A DNA stretch of 64,000 nucleotides from NCBI GenBank assembly GCA_018402585.1, contig JAGYIO010000001.1, positions 468,400 through 532,399 of the forward strand, given 5' to 3'. Position 1 is the stretch's first letter. Each line of letters begins with the position of its first letter. Below, piece by piece: positions 1-9,039 of the stretch. The translations under genes and the position numbers were made by a program. Source of the DNA: Chthoniobacterales bacterium. GTDB taxonomy: Bacteria > Verrucomicrobiota > Verrucomicrobiia > Chthoniobacterales > JACTMZ01. The notes beneath the pieces were generated by a model. It was given only the letters and a program-made list of their open reading frames with translations. It made no database searches and had not been told where the DNA came from.

Positions 1-651
1 TTTGACCAAGCGCTTCAGGCCGTCCGGCCCGCCGTAAGCCGCCTCGATGGCGAAGAGATGCTCCGGGTTGTAGCCCCAGCTGTAGTCCTCCCCGAATTCG
101 TGGACCGGCATGAGGGCGATGACGTTGACCCCCAGACGCTGCAAATAATCGAGGCGGGCCACGGCGTGGTCGAAGGTGGCCGGGCGGTTGTCGTCGGGAT
201 TGGGGTCGTAAAAACTTCCGACATGCAATTCATACATGACCTGCCGGTCCACCGGGATGCTCGGGCGGGGGCCGGTTCCCCAGTCGAAGACACTGTGGTC
301 GTAGACTACGGAGTTGCCATTACGGACCCACACCGCCCGCGGGTCGTGCTTCCAGACGCCCGTCGTGTTGCCGGGCCAGCGAAGAAAGTATTTGTATTCT
401 TGGTTCGGCCGCGCCTCGGCCACCGTGGCCGTCCAATAACCCGTGGCGCTCTCCTTGGTCATGGCCCTCTCGGTCCACCCGTTAAACTCTCCCCGCACCG
501 CGACGCTGGTCGCGTTGGGTGCCCAGACCCGGAACGTCACGCCGGTCATCGTCTCGCCGCTGCGGTTGACCAGCGCACCGAGGGATTGTGCTTGAGCCTC
601 GGCGGTCACCCCGACCGAGAGCAAACAAAACAAAAAGACGGTGCTGCGCAT
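1..651 (-). CDS. Secreted GH13 alpha-glucan branching-enzyme-like protein, 3' end cut by window
   Basis: The gene reads leftward from ATG at 651 and runs off the window edge, leaving 217 N-terminal residues. Residues 1-19 are a signal peptide ending near AEAQA. A CBM48/isoamylase N-terminal beta domain follows (VTFRVWAPNATSVAVRGEF, then NGW), as in branching enzymes and maltooligosyltrehalose hydrolases. The start of the GH13 barrel is seen as VMYELHVGSF, then GVNVIALMPVHEF and WGYNPEHLFAIEAAYGG. The catalytic Asp/Glu residues lie outside the window, so the exact specificity (branching, trehalose-forming or debranching) cannot be decided. A signal peptide is unusual for cytosolic GlgB and suggests an extracytoplasmic enzyme, matching the other secreted amylases in the window. 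Confidence 0.85.
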   Translation of the reverse strand, partial: MRSTVFLFCLLSVGVTAEAQAQSLGALVNRSGETMTGVTFRVWAPNATSVAVRGEFNGWTERAMTKESATGYWTATVAEARPNQEYKYFLRWPGNTTGVWKHDPRAVWVRNGNSVVYDHSVFDWGTGPRPSIPVDRQVMYELHVGSFYDPNPDDNRPATFDHAVARLDYLQRLGVNVIALMPVHEFGEDYSWGYNPEHLFAIEAAYGGPDGLKRLVK

Positions 652-715
652 ACGGCCTTGAAACTAAAGCGCAGCACCAAGAGGGTCAAACGAGTTGCCC
701 CCCCGGGGCAAAGAT

Positions 716-1297
716 TCACCAGAAACTCTGGGGCACCTCGATTTGGTCGCCGGGAAGCAAAACGATGTCGCGGGAGGGATCCTTGCGGATCGCCTTGATA
801 TCGGCAATTTGCACCCCGCCATCGCGGATCAGGCGGACCTTGCGCTGGTCGGCATATTCGGTGAAGCCGCCAGACGCGCTGATCGCGCCGAGCAGGGTGA
901 GGTCCGGGGTGTATTCGACGCGCCGCGGTTGGCGGACGTCACCGCTCACGTTGACAAAGCGCAGGGTGTTGGGCACGGTTACCATGACCGATGGGTTGGT
1001 GTAAATCTGGCCAGCCCGATAGGCGGCTTCGATGGCGTGCTGCACGGCAGCCTGGCCCAGGCCGGCGGCGCGCACCTTGCCCACGTGGGGCAGGTTGACA
1101 AACCCCTCCCCGTCGACGGTGTAAGCGCCGGTGATCAATTGCGTCTCCTCCGCCGGAACGCCGCCGATGCGCAGTTCGATGGTGTCTCCCGTGCGGAAGG
1201 CCGCATCGGAAGCGCGGAGGGCGCCCGCCGCGAGGAGAGAAGCAAGGAGGCCGGCCGCGCAGAAGACCGGGAATGGGGAGGTCATTTTAGTAGTCAT
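716..1297 (-). CDS. Polysaccharide export protein (Wza-like, Poly_export/SLBB)
   Basis: This 193-residue protein has an N-terminal signal peptide. A Poly_export domain begins at about residue 35 (FRTGDTIELRIGGVPAEE, YTVDGEGFVNLPHVGKV) and is followed by an SLBB-like segment (VNVSGDVRQPRRVEYTP, LLGAISASGGFTEYADQ). It ends with DIVLLPGDQIEVPQSFW, the usual end of short Wza/GumB-type outer-membrane exporters. It lies directly downstream of the tyrosine-kinase gene and overlaps its stop codon by 11 bp if the first ATG is used; the alternative ATG at 1285 gives no overlap. The pair is a typical exopolysaccharide export and length-control module. No lipobox cysteine is obvious. Confidence 0.9.
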   Translation of the reverse strand: MTTKMTSPFPVFCAAGLLASLLAAGALRASDAAFRTGDTIELRIGGVPAEETQLITGAYTVDGEGFVNLPHVGKVRAAGLGQAAVQHAIEAAYRAGQIYTNPSVMVTVPNTLRFVNVSGDVRQPRRVEYTPDLTLLGAISASGGFTEYADQRKVRLIRDGGVQIADIKAIRKDPSRDIVLLPGDQIEVPQSFW

Positions 1298-3554
1298 CTT
1301 CCAAGCCCACTTTGGCCGGACGCCGCGAGCGGGCCGCGCCTTTGGCCGGCTGGGCCGCGCTCCCGTTCACGCCCTCCTGAGCCTTCTGCGGGGTGTAGTA
1401 GTAATTATAGTAGTTGGTGTAGTATTCGTAATACTGGTCGTGGCGCACGTCCACGTTGTTCAGGACCACCCCGAGGATGTTGCCGCCGACATTGAGCACG
1501 GCTTGCTTGACCCGCCGGAGCATGGCCCGGGGAAAACGGCGGTGCTGCACGACAATAATGGTGAGGTCCAACGAGCGGACCAGCACCGAGGCGTCGCTCA
1601 GGCCGAGAATCGGGGGGGAGTCGAAGAAAACAATGTCATAGCGGTTCTTGACCTGCGCAACGAGATCAACCATGCGCTGGGAGTTGAGCACACCGACCGA
1701 ATCGTAGGGCATCTTGCCGCTGGGCAGGAGCGAAAGGTTGGGCACGGAAGTGGGGTGGACCAGTTCCTCCAGATCGGCATCGGTGGTCAGGAAGTCGCTC
1801 AACCCCTTCTCGTTGTCCAATTCCAGCATGCGGTGCTGCGAGGGGCGGCGCATGTCGGCGTCGACGATGAGGGTATTGTAGCCGCCTTGGGCGAAGGTGC
1901 AGGCCAGGTTGTTCAGGGTGGTCGATTTGCCCTCGCCGGCTCCGCCGCTCACACAGGTCACCGTGTTGTGCTCGGCCGAAGGACGGTTGAATTCGAGATT
2001 TGTCCTCAAGATGCGGTAAGCCTCGATGTCCGCCACGGCTTCGGGGTGGGAATGGAGCAACTGGATGTTCTTCGGCACCACGGCCAGGACCGGAACTTGC
2101 AGGTAATTTTCCACATCCTCCATCGTTTTCACGCTGGTATCGAGATACTCGAGGAAGAAGGCCAGGCCCACGCCGACAATGAGGCCGACGGCCACGGCCA
2201 GCGCCATGTTGAGCAGGACCTTGGGTTTGGATGGACCGGCAGAAGGCTCCGCCTTTTCCCAAATGCGGGCCGGGCTCATCGGCATGCTGCGCTGCATCGT
2301 CTCGGTGGAGAGGCGCAATTCCGCGGCCTCGAGCACCCGCTTGGCTTGGATGTAATTGTTCTTGGCCCGCGCGTATTCCGATCCGCGGGTTTTCGAATCC
2401 CGCTGGTCCTCGCGGGCGGCCTCGAGTTCCTCTTCCATCTTGGCCATCGAACGCTCGGTAATTTCGAGGTTGGCCGCCAGGGTGCGGCGGATGCTGTTGA
2501 CCTGATCGGAAAGTTGCTGCTCATAGGTCGCCTTCTTGGCGCCGAGGGAAAGGATGGTCGGGTGGCGGGGGCCGAGGCCGGATTGCAAGGCGCGGGCCAA
2601 TTCGGAGCTGACCTCCTGGTATTGGGGAAGAATGGTGACCACCGTCTGGTCTTCAATTTGCAGGGTCGGGAGCGAGCGCATCAGCTCGTCGCCGGAAAGT
2701 TTTTCAATCTCGACATACTTGGTCCGGAGGTTGGAAGCCATCATCCGGGCCTCGCTGACCTGCGCCTCTTGCTGCTGCAAGACGGTCTCCTTGGACTGCA
2801 TGGGATCCTCCAGACTGTCGGGCGCGAGATCCGTGATGCCCAACTCGGTGCGGATCCGCCCCATTTCTTCGTTGGCCTCTTGCACCTTGGCGCGCTGTTT
2901 GGCCACCTCGTCTTCCAACGTGGCGAGGGAACCGGAGAGGAGTTTTTGCTGATCTTCGATCCGCTTGCGCTGGTATTCCTGCGCGATGCTGTTGGCCAGA
3001 TCCGACGCCTCCTGCGGATCCGTGCTCTCCACGCTGATTTGCAGGAGATTGGTGTTACGCACTTCGCGCACGTCGATCATGCTGCGCAGCTTGAAGTAAG
3101 CCTGCTCCCGGCTGCGGATGCCGAATTCCGCGCTCCACCGCTCGAGCAATTTCATCGAGTCGATCACCGGATAAAGCATCTCTTTGCGCTGGATGATCTG
3201 AAACTGCGTGGTGGCAAACCGCGGATCCATTCCCATGCCGCCTTGGAAGCCTTCGCTAAAAATGCGGATTTTCTGCTCGTTCTGCTCGACCTCAATGATC
3301 ACGTTTGACTCATATTGGCGCGGCATGAAGTAGGTCGTGACGCCCGCGGTGACCACGACGAGAAGGAAGGCCAGAATAATGATCGGCAGCCGCAGCCTGA
3401 TGACGCGCCAGTAATCGAGAAAGTGGAGCTTTGCTTCCTGTCCTGCGCCGGTCGCGCCATAGCCGTCCGCACCATAGCCGTTCGCGCCGTAGCCGTTCGC
3501 GCCATATCCGGTGCTGCCGTAGGGCCTGGAGTCGGGAGTGTTTTGGTCGGCCAT
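1287..3554 (-). CDS. Polysaccharide chain-length determinant / BY-type tyrosine kinase (Wzc-like)
   Basis: The protein has about 755 residues, counting from the ATG at 3554; a possible upstream ATG lies at 3578. It starts with a Gly/Tyr-rich stretch containing degenerate five-residue repeats (YGANG, YGADG, YGATG). A Wzz membrane segment follows (LPIIILAFLLVVVTAGVTTY), then a long periplasmic coiled-coil region and a second membrane helix before the cytosolic kinase. The kinase has Walker A GGAGEGKST, A' LIVDADMRRP and Walker B DIVFFDSPP. The C-terminus holds the tyrosine cluster YYEYYTNYYNYYY, the expected autophosphorylation tail. It likely controls polymer length together with the adjacent exporter. 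The N-terminal YG repeats are not standard for the family. Confidence 0.93.
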   Translation of the reverse strand: MADQNTPDSRPYGSTGYGANGYGANGYGADGYGATGAGQEAKLHFLDYWRVIRLRLPIIILAFLLVVVTAGVTTYFMPRQYESNVIIEVEQNEQKIRIFSEGFQGGMGMDPRFATTQFQIIQRKEMLYPVIDSMKLLERWSAEFGIRSREQAYFKLRSMIDVREVRNTNLLQISVESTDPQEASDLANSIAQEYQRKRIEDQQKLLSGSLATLEDEVAKQRAKVQEANEEMGRIRTELGITDLAPDSLEDPMQSKETVLQQQEAQVSEARMMASNLRTKYVEIEKLSGDELMRSLPTLQIEDQTVVTILPQYQEVSSELARALQSGLGPRHPTILSLGAKKATYEQQLSDQVNSIRRTLAANLEITERSMAKMEEELEAAREDQRDSKTRGSEYARAKNNYIQAKRVLEAAELRLSTETMQRSMPMSPARIWEKAEPSAGPSKPKVLLNMALAVAVGLIVGVGLAFFLEYLDTSVKTMEDVENYLQVPVLAVVPKNIQLLHSHPEAVADIEAYRILRTNLEFNRPSAEHNTVTCVSGGAGEGKSTTLNNLACTFAQGGYNTLIVDADMRRPSQHRMLELDNEKGLSDFLTTDADLEELVHPTSVPNLSLLPSGKMPYDSVGVLNSQRMVDLVAQVKNRYDIVFFDSPPILGLSDASVLVRSLDLTIIVVQHRRFPRAMLRRVKQAVLNVGGNILGVVLNNVDVRHDQYYEYYTNYYNYYYTPQKAQEGVNGSAAQPAKGAARSRRPAKVGLEDDY

Positions 3555-3750
3555 GGGATGAGAAAGACCAAGAAACATAGCTTCGACTTGGCGGCCAGCG
3601 CAAGAGAAAGATTCGCACCGCACGCCCTCTCGAGCATCCGCTGAGCCTCAAGCACGACCGGGGCCCCCAAGGGAGAGCAAATCAAAACCCCAAGGTGGAC
3701 CAAAAAAGAGCGCATCAAACGGATCTCCCCGGGGTTATAGCTGAGAATCC

Positions 3751-4794
3751 ATGAGCCCGAACCGCCTCTTTCTTCCCGGCCTGCTCGCCATCCTCCTCCT
3801 TTTTTGGGCGGCTTGGCATCTTTATGCCGGCTGGGGCTTGGTCAGCTTGGACCTCCGCGACGCCCCGCTGGCCAAAGCGATTGCCGCCATCAGTCGACAG
3901 GGCGGTATCGAAATCGTTTCCAACCTCGATCCCGCGACCCCGGTGACGCTCAAGGTGAAACGCGTTCCGCCGGTCGAGGCCCTCGACATCCTAGCCATCC
4001 GCTCCGAGGCCTCCTGGCAATTGGCTTACTTGGGCGCGCCCGAGGCCGGAGCGATCAACGAGGTCCTGGCCGTCTTCCGCGCGGGCGGGGAAACAACCGG
4101 CTGGGCCTCCTTTGCAGCCGGCGGTTTTAGTCTCATCGCGCCGCAATCCGGCGCGGCTCTTGATTTGCGCGGCACACTTTGGACCCCTTCCGAGCCGGGG
4201 GGATTGCCCGCCTTGCTTAAAGAGGCGGCCGAGAAGACGGGGGTCTTCCTCGCTGCCCCGGCGGACTGGAAGCCGTCGGTCAGCGCGCCTCAAGCCGCCC
4301 CCATGGCGGTGGCCATGCCGCGCCTGTTCCGCAGCGCCGGCGGGGTGACCCGCGAAGTTTTTCTCCTGCGGGCCAGTCCCTCGCGCGACGACGAGATGGG
4401 TGGCGGACGCGGCGGCGCGTGGATCGGGAGCCGCCCCGGCGGGGAACAGCGCGGAGAGCGCGGAGGCGGTTGGCGGAACTCCCCGGGCGGCGAGCAGAAC
4501 TTGGTGGCCCGTGCCGAGGCGCAGATCGCCCTGCTCCCGCAAAACGAACAGGAAAAAGCCCGCGAAGACGTCCGCTTGATGGGCGAATTCTGGCGCGGGA
4601 TGCGCGACCTTCCCGAGCAGGAGCGCCGGGCCAAAGCCCAAGAATTTTTCAGCCGCCCGGAAGTGTCCGATCGGATGGACGAACGTCGTTTGGCCCGCGA
4701 GGCCAAGATGACGCCGCAGCAGCGCGTCGAACGCTCCAAGCGATACTTCGAGCGCAAACAGGCGGCCCAGGACGGGCCAAACCGCGGCTCGTGA
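3751..4794 (+). CDS. Hypothetical membrane-anchored protein with an STN-like segment
   Basis: This 347-residue protein begins with one hydrophobic helix (residues 5-27), a signal anchor. Residues 30-75 (VSLDLRDAPLAKAIAAISR, IEIVSNLDPATPVTLKV) resemble the STN/secretin N-terminal fold found in secretins and FecR-linked receptors. The middle is glycine/arginine-rich and probably disordered. The C-terminus is charged and helical (EQERRAKAQEFFSRPEVSDR). It overlaps the following pseudopilin gene by 4 bp (GTGA), so the two are translationally coupled and probably serve a secretion or pseudopilus function. I do not recognise a named family. Confidence 0.75.
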   Translation: MSPNRLFLPGLLAILLLFWAAWHLYAGWGLVSLDLRDAPLAKAIAAISRQGGIEIVSNLDPATPVTLKVKRVPPVEALDILAIRSEASWQLAYLGAPEAGAINEVLAVFRAGGETTGWASFAAGGFSLIAPQSGAALDLRGTLWTPSEPGGLPALLKEAAEKTGVFLAAPADWKPSVSAPQAAPMAVAMPRLFRSAGGVTREVFLLRASPSRDDEMGGGRGGAWIGSRPGGEQRGERGGGWRNSPGGEQNLVARAEAQIALLPQNEQEKAREDVRLMGEFWRGMRDLPEQERRAKAQEFFSRPEVSDRMDERRLAREAKMTPQQRVERSKRYFERKQAAQDGPNRGS

Positions 4795-5315
4795 AAGCCC
4801 CCGCCTTCACCCTGGTCGAATTGCTCGTCGCCCTGGCCATCCTCGCCATCCTCGCCGCCATCGCCACCCCGGCCCTCGGTTCGATGCTCGAACGCGGCCG
4901 CTCGGCCAAGTGCCTCGGCAATCTCCGCCAAATCGGGGTCGCCGTGCAGCAATACGTGAGCGACAACGACTACCGCTTCCCGCCGATTGAGACCGTACCG
5001 CCCTCGCTGGGCAACGCAGGGCGCTCCGCGCTGGAAACTCTCGAGCCCTATGGCGTGACCGAGAACACCCTCACTTGCCCGAGCGACGTGGCCGGTCCGG
5101 ATACCGTGGCCCGATACGGTTCGAGCTACCACTTTTCCCCGGTCCTGCAGGATGAACTGGCCTCCCAGGTGAACATTTACGGACGGCGCGGTATTTTCCA
5201 AATTCCCAATGTCGGCCGCCTGACCGTCTGCACCGATTACCAGCCGGTGCACCCCAGTCCGGGACGGCTCGGCCTCAATGTGCTCAAAGCCGACGGCCGC
5301 GTCCTCCAGCGCTGA
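4791..5315 (+). CDS. Type II secretion-like pseudopilin (N-methylation motif protein)
   Basis: The GTG start at 4791 overlaps the stop of the upstream gene. The protein is 174 residues. It opens with a very short leader followed by the prepilin peptidase/methylation signal (APAFTLVELLVALAILAIL) and a hydrophobic helix, as in GspG/H-type pseudopilins and the abundant verrucomicrobial prepilin-like proteins. The mature part has the common RSAKCLGNLRQIG and QYVSDNDYRFPP motifs and ends with LKADGRVLQR, close to the LNVLFADGHV ending of this group. It likely forms a minor pseudopilus subunit or an individually exported pseudopilin. Confidence 0.88.
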   Translation: MKAPAFTLVELLVALAILAILAAIATPALGSMLERGRSAKCLGNLRQIGVAVQQYVSDNDYRFPPIETVPPSLGNAGRSALETLEPYGVTENTLTCPSDVAGPDTVARYGSSYHFSPVLQDELASQVNIYGRRGIFQIPNVGRLTVCTDYQPVHPSPGRLGLNVLKADGRVLQR

Positions 5316-5321
5316 GCGGGG

Positions 5322-5394
5322 AGCCGGCAGTCGGATTCGAACCGACGACCGCCTGATTACAAATCAGGTGCTCTACCAGCTGAGCTATGCCGGC
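5322..5394 (-). tRNA. tRNA-Thr (anticodon TGT)
   Basis: On the minus strand the 73-nt sequence folds as a cloverleaf. The acceptor stem is GCCGGCA/TGCCGGC, the D-stem is GCTC/GAGC, and the anticodon stem CCTGA/TCAGG encloses loop TTTGTAA, giving anticodon TGT. The T-arm is GTCGG TTCGAAT CCGAC. The discriminator base is T and CCA is not encoded. It sits between the pseudopilin gene and the GH13 amylase gene. Confidence 0.95.
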
Positions 5395-5428
5395 GAAAGG
5401 AGCAGTGAAAAACCACCCGGCCGCGAAG

Positions 5429-8400
5429 TCAAGGCGCGGGAAATTCGGCCACCACGCGGTAAAATCCCGAGGATGCCCCGGCGTGGCGGTGGACGAACGG
5501 GCCGGAAGTCAGGCCGGTGGCGGCCTCCACCCAGGTTCCGGATCCGAGGGACTCACGGTATTGCACCCGGTAGGAACGCCCGGGAACGGCGGCCCAATCG
5601 ACCGTGGCTTGGTCCGGAGCCCGGCTCACCGCGGCGGTAAAGCGCGAACCGGGGTCGAGGGCATTGGTCCCCGCGATCTGCTCGTCCTCGTTACGCCTTC
5701 CGTCGCCGTCCTCATCTCCGGCCGCGGCAAGAACCCGGATGGAGGGCAGGGAAACCGCGGAACCGGACTTGTTTGCCGGGTCATGGGGATTGACCGCACG
5801 GACACTCACGCTCACTTCGTCACCGGGATCGACCGCCTCCACCATGTAGCTGGTATCGACCACCACGGCGGACGGACGCGCCGTCCCGTTGACCGTGACC
5901 GTGACTTCGTAGGCCGGAACGACACCGGCTGTATCGGCGGGCAGGGCCGCCCAGGAGAACGGAACACGGCGGCCGACCGCGAAAGCGGCGGCATTGGGAC
6001 CTTGCAACCCAGTCGGCGCACCAACTGGCGGGGTGAGATCATAGAGCTGGAGAAACTTGGCCTCGTAGGGTGCGCTGGTCCAGGCGGCGTCTGATCTTGG
6101 CACCGGGTTGAGCGCGACGGCAATGCCGTCGGCTTCCAGCTGGGGCCGGGTCAAGCCCGCTCCCCAAAGCCACTGGTCGCGGCGCTGGCTTTGTTCATTG
6201 GCCCGGCCGGTGTAAGCCGCGATATTTTTCGCGTTGTAAAGTCGGCCGGCTTGCAGACCGAGGATGTCGGCCAGAGCCGCGGAGAGCCCGAAGGTGTTGG
6301 CCCGGGGGCTGTCGCGGTCCAGGCTGGTGAAGGCGAGCACCACGTCCTGCTGCGCGAGCGGGGTGTGGCCCGCGGTGTATTTGGCCACCGCGAAGATCTC
6401 CGGATCGGGGTTGTCGCTCCCCCGCGGGTTGAGGAACCAGCGGTTCGGACTGCGCAGCGCCGGACTGGAGGCGCGCGCGTGGCCGACCGCGGCATAGACC
6501 GGTTGCAAAAATTGGAGGCCGTAAGCATTGTTGTCATAGGCAGTCCACTGCGGTTGCAGCGAATTCCATTTTTTGAAGTGGGGAATGAATTTGCCGAAGT
6601 TCGACTCGTACCAATCGAAGCCGCCCTGCGGGAGGGCATCCTGGACCTTTTGCCCGGTGCCGATTTCCTGGCCATACATGATCATGGGCGCCCCGTCGGT
6701 CGCCGACACCGTGGCATAACGGATCAAGGCCTGCCACGCATCGCTGTAGGGCATCTCGTCATGCGAGGTGTTGTTGAGCAAGACCAGGCTCTGGCCGTAA
6801 GCCGCGCGGCGGCCCTCCATGATCGAGCGGTAAGCGGACGTGGTCGTGGCCTCCTGGAGGGGGAAGACGATATTCTCGTTGAGCACCGGAAAATGGCGGC
6901 TCGAGCGGTAAGTGACTTGCTCGCCGTCGAGACTTTCGGTCATGAAAACAAAGTTCCACTTCACCTCATGCGTGCGGTTGATGAGGTATTCCATGGCCTG
7001 GGGCGGAAGCCCTTGGCCGAAGTCCTTGCGCAGTCCGTCGATGCCCGCGTTGTCGAACGCGTCGCGGGCCGAGCCATCCGCGACCGTCGAGTTGTAACCG
7101 CGGTGGCCCGACTGGACGATCCAGTGGGGCAGCACCTCGCCGAAGTAGCGCCAGACCCCTCTTGTCGTGGCGGACATCCCGCCGAAGTCCATCCAGTCGC
7201 CCTCGCTCCGCGTGATGGCGCGACTGGCCTCGGCCTCCGGGTATCCGGTGACCAACGTCGCGTAGTTGCCGAAATAGACATCCCGGACGTCACTCCATTT
7301 GCCGAAGTCATTGCGGTCGGGCGCGGTGGCGATACGGGCCCCCGACCGGGCCGGCGCGCTGTAAGCGGCCGGGCCCTCCCCGCCATCGGTCGAAAAGAAC
7401 CCGGCCACCCGGTGACGGATTTCGTCGCCGGGTTGCCAGCCGCCCGGATTTCCCGCGCCCCCGAAAATCGCCACACCCTGCTCGCCGAGCACCACATCCG
7501 GCGAGGTATGGTTGAAGGGGAAGTCGAGCATGAGCTGGATGCCGCCCTGATCCGCCGCCGCGGCAAAGTTCCGAAAGGCGGTCATGGCCGCCGCGTAATT
7601 CGCCGGGGCGGCGGCCGGATCGGCCAAGCTGCCATTGTAGCTGCGGGTGTAAAGCGGGTTGATCTCCCAGAAATTCCGGATCGCGTAGGGGCTGCCCGGG
7701 TCGTAAACCGACTGGGTCGCCGGGTCGGTTTGCCTGCCGTCCAAACCTTGCGGGTGGAAGGGCTGGAACCAGATCCAATTGACCCCGAGATCTTGGAGCC
7801 AAGTGAGATTGACCCGCGCGGCCGGGTCGTGAAGATCCTCGAAGGTGCCGCGGGCGGCAAAAGTTGCGGCGGTGGCATTGGCGTTGGGCACGTGGAGCTC
7901 GTAAACCCGCATATCTTGGGCACTGCGTGGTGCCACGACCACGGCATGGTCGCGAATCCCCGAGCTGCCCAGCCAGGTCCAGGGGTCGGTCGGGTTGGCC
8001 CGGTAGCGGGCCGTGACCCGGTAGGCCCCGGTCTTGAGCACGGGCAGATCGAGTTCATAGGTGCCGTCATAATCCGAGTCGGTCATGGCATAAGCTTGGA
8101 AATAAGCCCCGGTGTCGGCCGTGGTGGTCAGGTTGCCATCCGGCGGAAGAATGCCGTCCTCGATCCCGTCCTGGTTGAAGTCATCATTCGCCCGGTCGCG
8201 GTTGTTCAGGTTGGTGAAGACCTCGACCTCTGCGGTGCTCCCGGGGTTCACGCGCACCGACAAGGTGGGGAAAGTGAGGTCGTTGTTCTCGTCGAGGTAG
8301 AAGTTGGACTTCGAATAGTCGCCATTCGCTCCGTTCACCGTAAAGACCGGGCGGGGCGGGGCCACGCTGAAGGAAAACGGATTGGCCTGCGCCGCGGACT

Positions 8401-8869
8401 CGACGGTTCCCACCGTGTTGCCCGCAGAGACAAAGGTGGCAGAGCGGTTACTGAAGTCGGTCTTGAAGTAATACTGCACCACCGCCCCGACCGCGCCCGG
8501 CACGGTCAGCGCCGCCTGCCAGAATTGGTTGAGGCTTGGACCGTCGCCGACGTTGGAGTGGAAACCGAGACTGACCGGTTGCCAACTCCCCCCGTTGATC
8601 CGGTAAACGAGCCGCCCTCCCGTCTGGTTGGCCCCCTCCCCTTGGTCGGCCCCCTTCCAGACACCCTGGTAAAAGGTCACGCCCTGGCTGGCACCCGGGG
8701 TGGCCGGATCGCGCATCGTCCCGGGGATGCCCTCCTGCGTCGACGCCGGAAGGTGCCAGATATTGGCCGGCTGGGCGGCGGCGCTCAGGGGCAGCAGGGC
8801 CAGTAAGACAAAGGCCAGGCGGGCCGGAGAAAAGCGCTTCGCGGATGGCTGGCTAAGAGCGGGGTTCAT
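5429..8869 (-). CDS. Large secreted GH13 alpha-amylase-family enzyme
   Basis: The protein has about 1146 residues from the ATG at 8869, chosen because it starts the signal peptide (RLAFVLLALLPLSAAAQ). Residues of about 40-330 form beta-rich N-terminal modules. The GH13 catalytic barrel then shows region I LMLDFPFNH, region II GIDGLRKDF (nucleophile Asp), region III FMTESLDG (acid/base Glu) and region IV NNTSHDEMP (third Asp), so the triad is complete. A fibronectin-like domain, a calcium-binding DEDGDGRRNEDE repeat and a C-terminal beta module ending FYRVVAEF follow. It probably acts outside the inner membrane on starch or glycogen. It is much longer than a typical amylase, and exact specificity is uncertain. 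Confidence 0.9.
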   Translation of the reverse strand: MNPALSQPSAKRFSPARLAFVLLALLPLSAAAQPANIWHLPASTQEGIPGTMRDPATPGASQGVTFYQGVWKGADQGEGANQTGGRLVYRINGGSWQPVSLGFHSNVGDGPSLNQFWQAALTVPGAVGAVVQYYFKTDFSNRSATFVSAGNTVGTVESAAQANPFSFSVAPPRPVFTVNGANGDYSKSNFYLDENNDLTFPTLSVRVNPGSTAEVEVFTNLNNRDRANDDFNQDGIEDGILPPDGNLTTTADTGAYFQAYAMTDSDYDGTYELDLPVLKTGAYRVTARYRANPTDPWTWLGSSGIRDHAVVVAPRSAQDMRVYELHVPNANATAATFAARGTFEDLHDPAARVNLTWLQDLGVNWIWFQPFHPQGLDGRQTDPATQSVYDPGSPYAIRNFWEINPLYTRSYNGSLADPAAAPANYAAAMTAFRNFAAAADQGGIQLMLDFPFNHTSPDVVLGEQGVAIFGGAGNPGGWQPGDEIRHRVAGFFSTDGGEGPAAYSAPARSGARIATAPDRNDFGKWSDVRDVYFGNYATLVTGYPEAEASRAITRSEGDWMDFGGMSATTRGVWRYFGEVLPHWIVQSGHRGYNSTVADGSARDAFDNAGIDGLRKDFGQGLPPQAMEYLINRTHEVKWNFVFMTESLDGEQVTYRSSRHFPVLNENIVFPLQEATTTSAYRSIMEGRRAAYGQSLVLLNNTSHDEMPYSDAWQALIRYATVSATDGAPMIMYGQEIGTGQKVQDALPQGGFDWYESNFGKFIPHFKKWNSLQPQWTAYDNNAYGLQFLQPVYAAVGHARASSPALRSPNRWFLNPRGSDNPDPEIFAVAKYTAGHTPLAQQDVVLAFTSLDRDSPRANTFGLSAALADILGLQAGRLYNAKNIAAYTGRANEQSQRRDQWLWGAGLTRPQLEADGIAVALNPVPRSDAAWTSAPYEAKFLQLYDLTPPVGAPTGLQGPNAAAFAVGRRVPFSWAALPADTAGVVPAYEVTVTVNGTARPSAVVVDTSYMVEAVDPGDEVSVSVRAVNPHDPANKSGSAVSLPSIRVLAAAGDEDGDGRRNEDEQIAGTNALDPGSRFTAAVSRAPDQATVDWAAVPGRSYRVQYRESLGSGTWVEAATGLTSGPFVHRHAGASSGFYRVVAEFPAP

Positions 8870-9039
8870 GGGAGGAGGAAAGAAAATTGGCGGACTGCGA
8901 CCATCAAGCCGGGCCCGCAAAATTTCTCACCATTCGGTTGGACCGGGCCCGGAGCAATGATGTTCAACCAAAAAGGCCGCAAATAAACGAAAAACCTTCA
9001 TTTGACCTCCTGACCGGCAGCGGGGATGGTTCCTCTGCG

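Noticed and set aside
1131..3308. A 725-codon open frame on the plus strand
   Set aside because: It is antisense to the tyrosine kinase gene and carries no domain signal.
6191..8806. An 871-codon open frame on the plus strand
   Set aside because: It is the antisense shadow of the GH13 gene with complete catalytic motifs.
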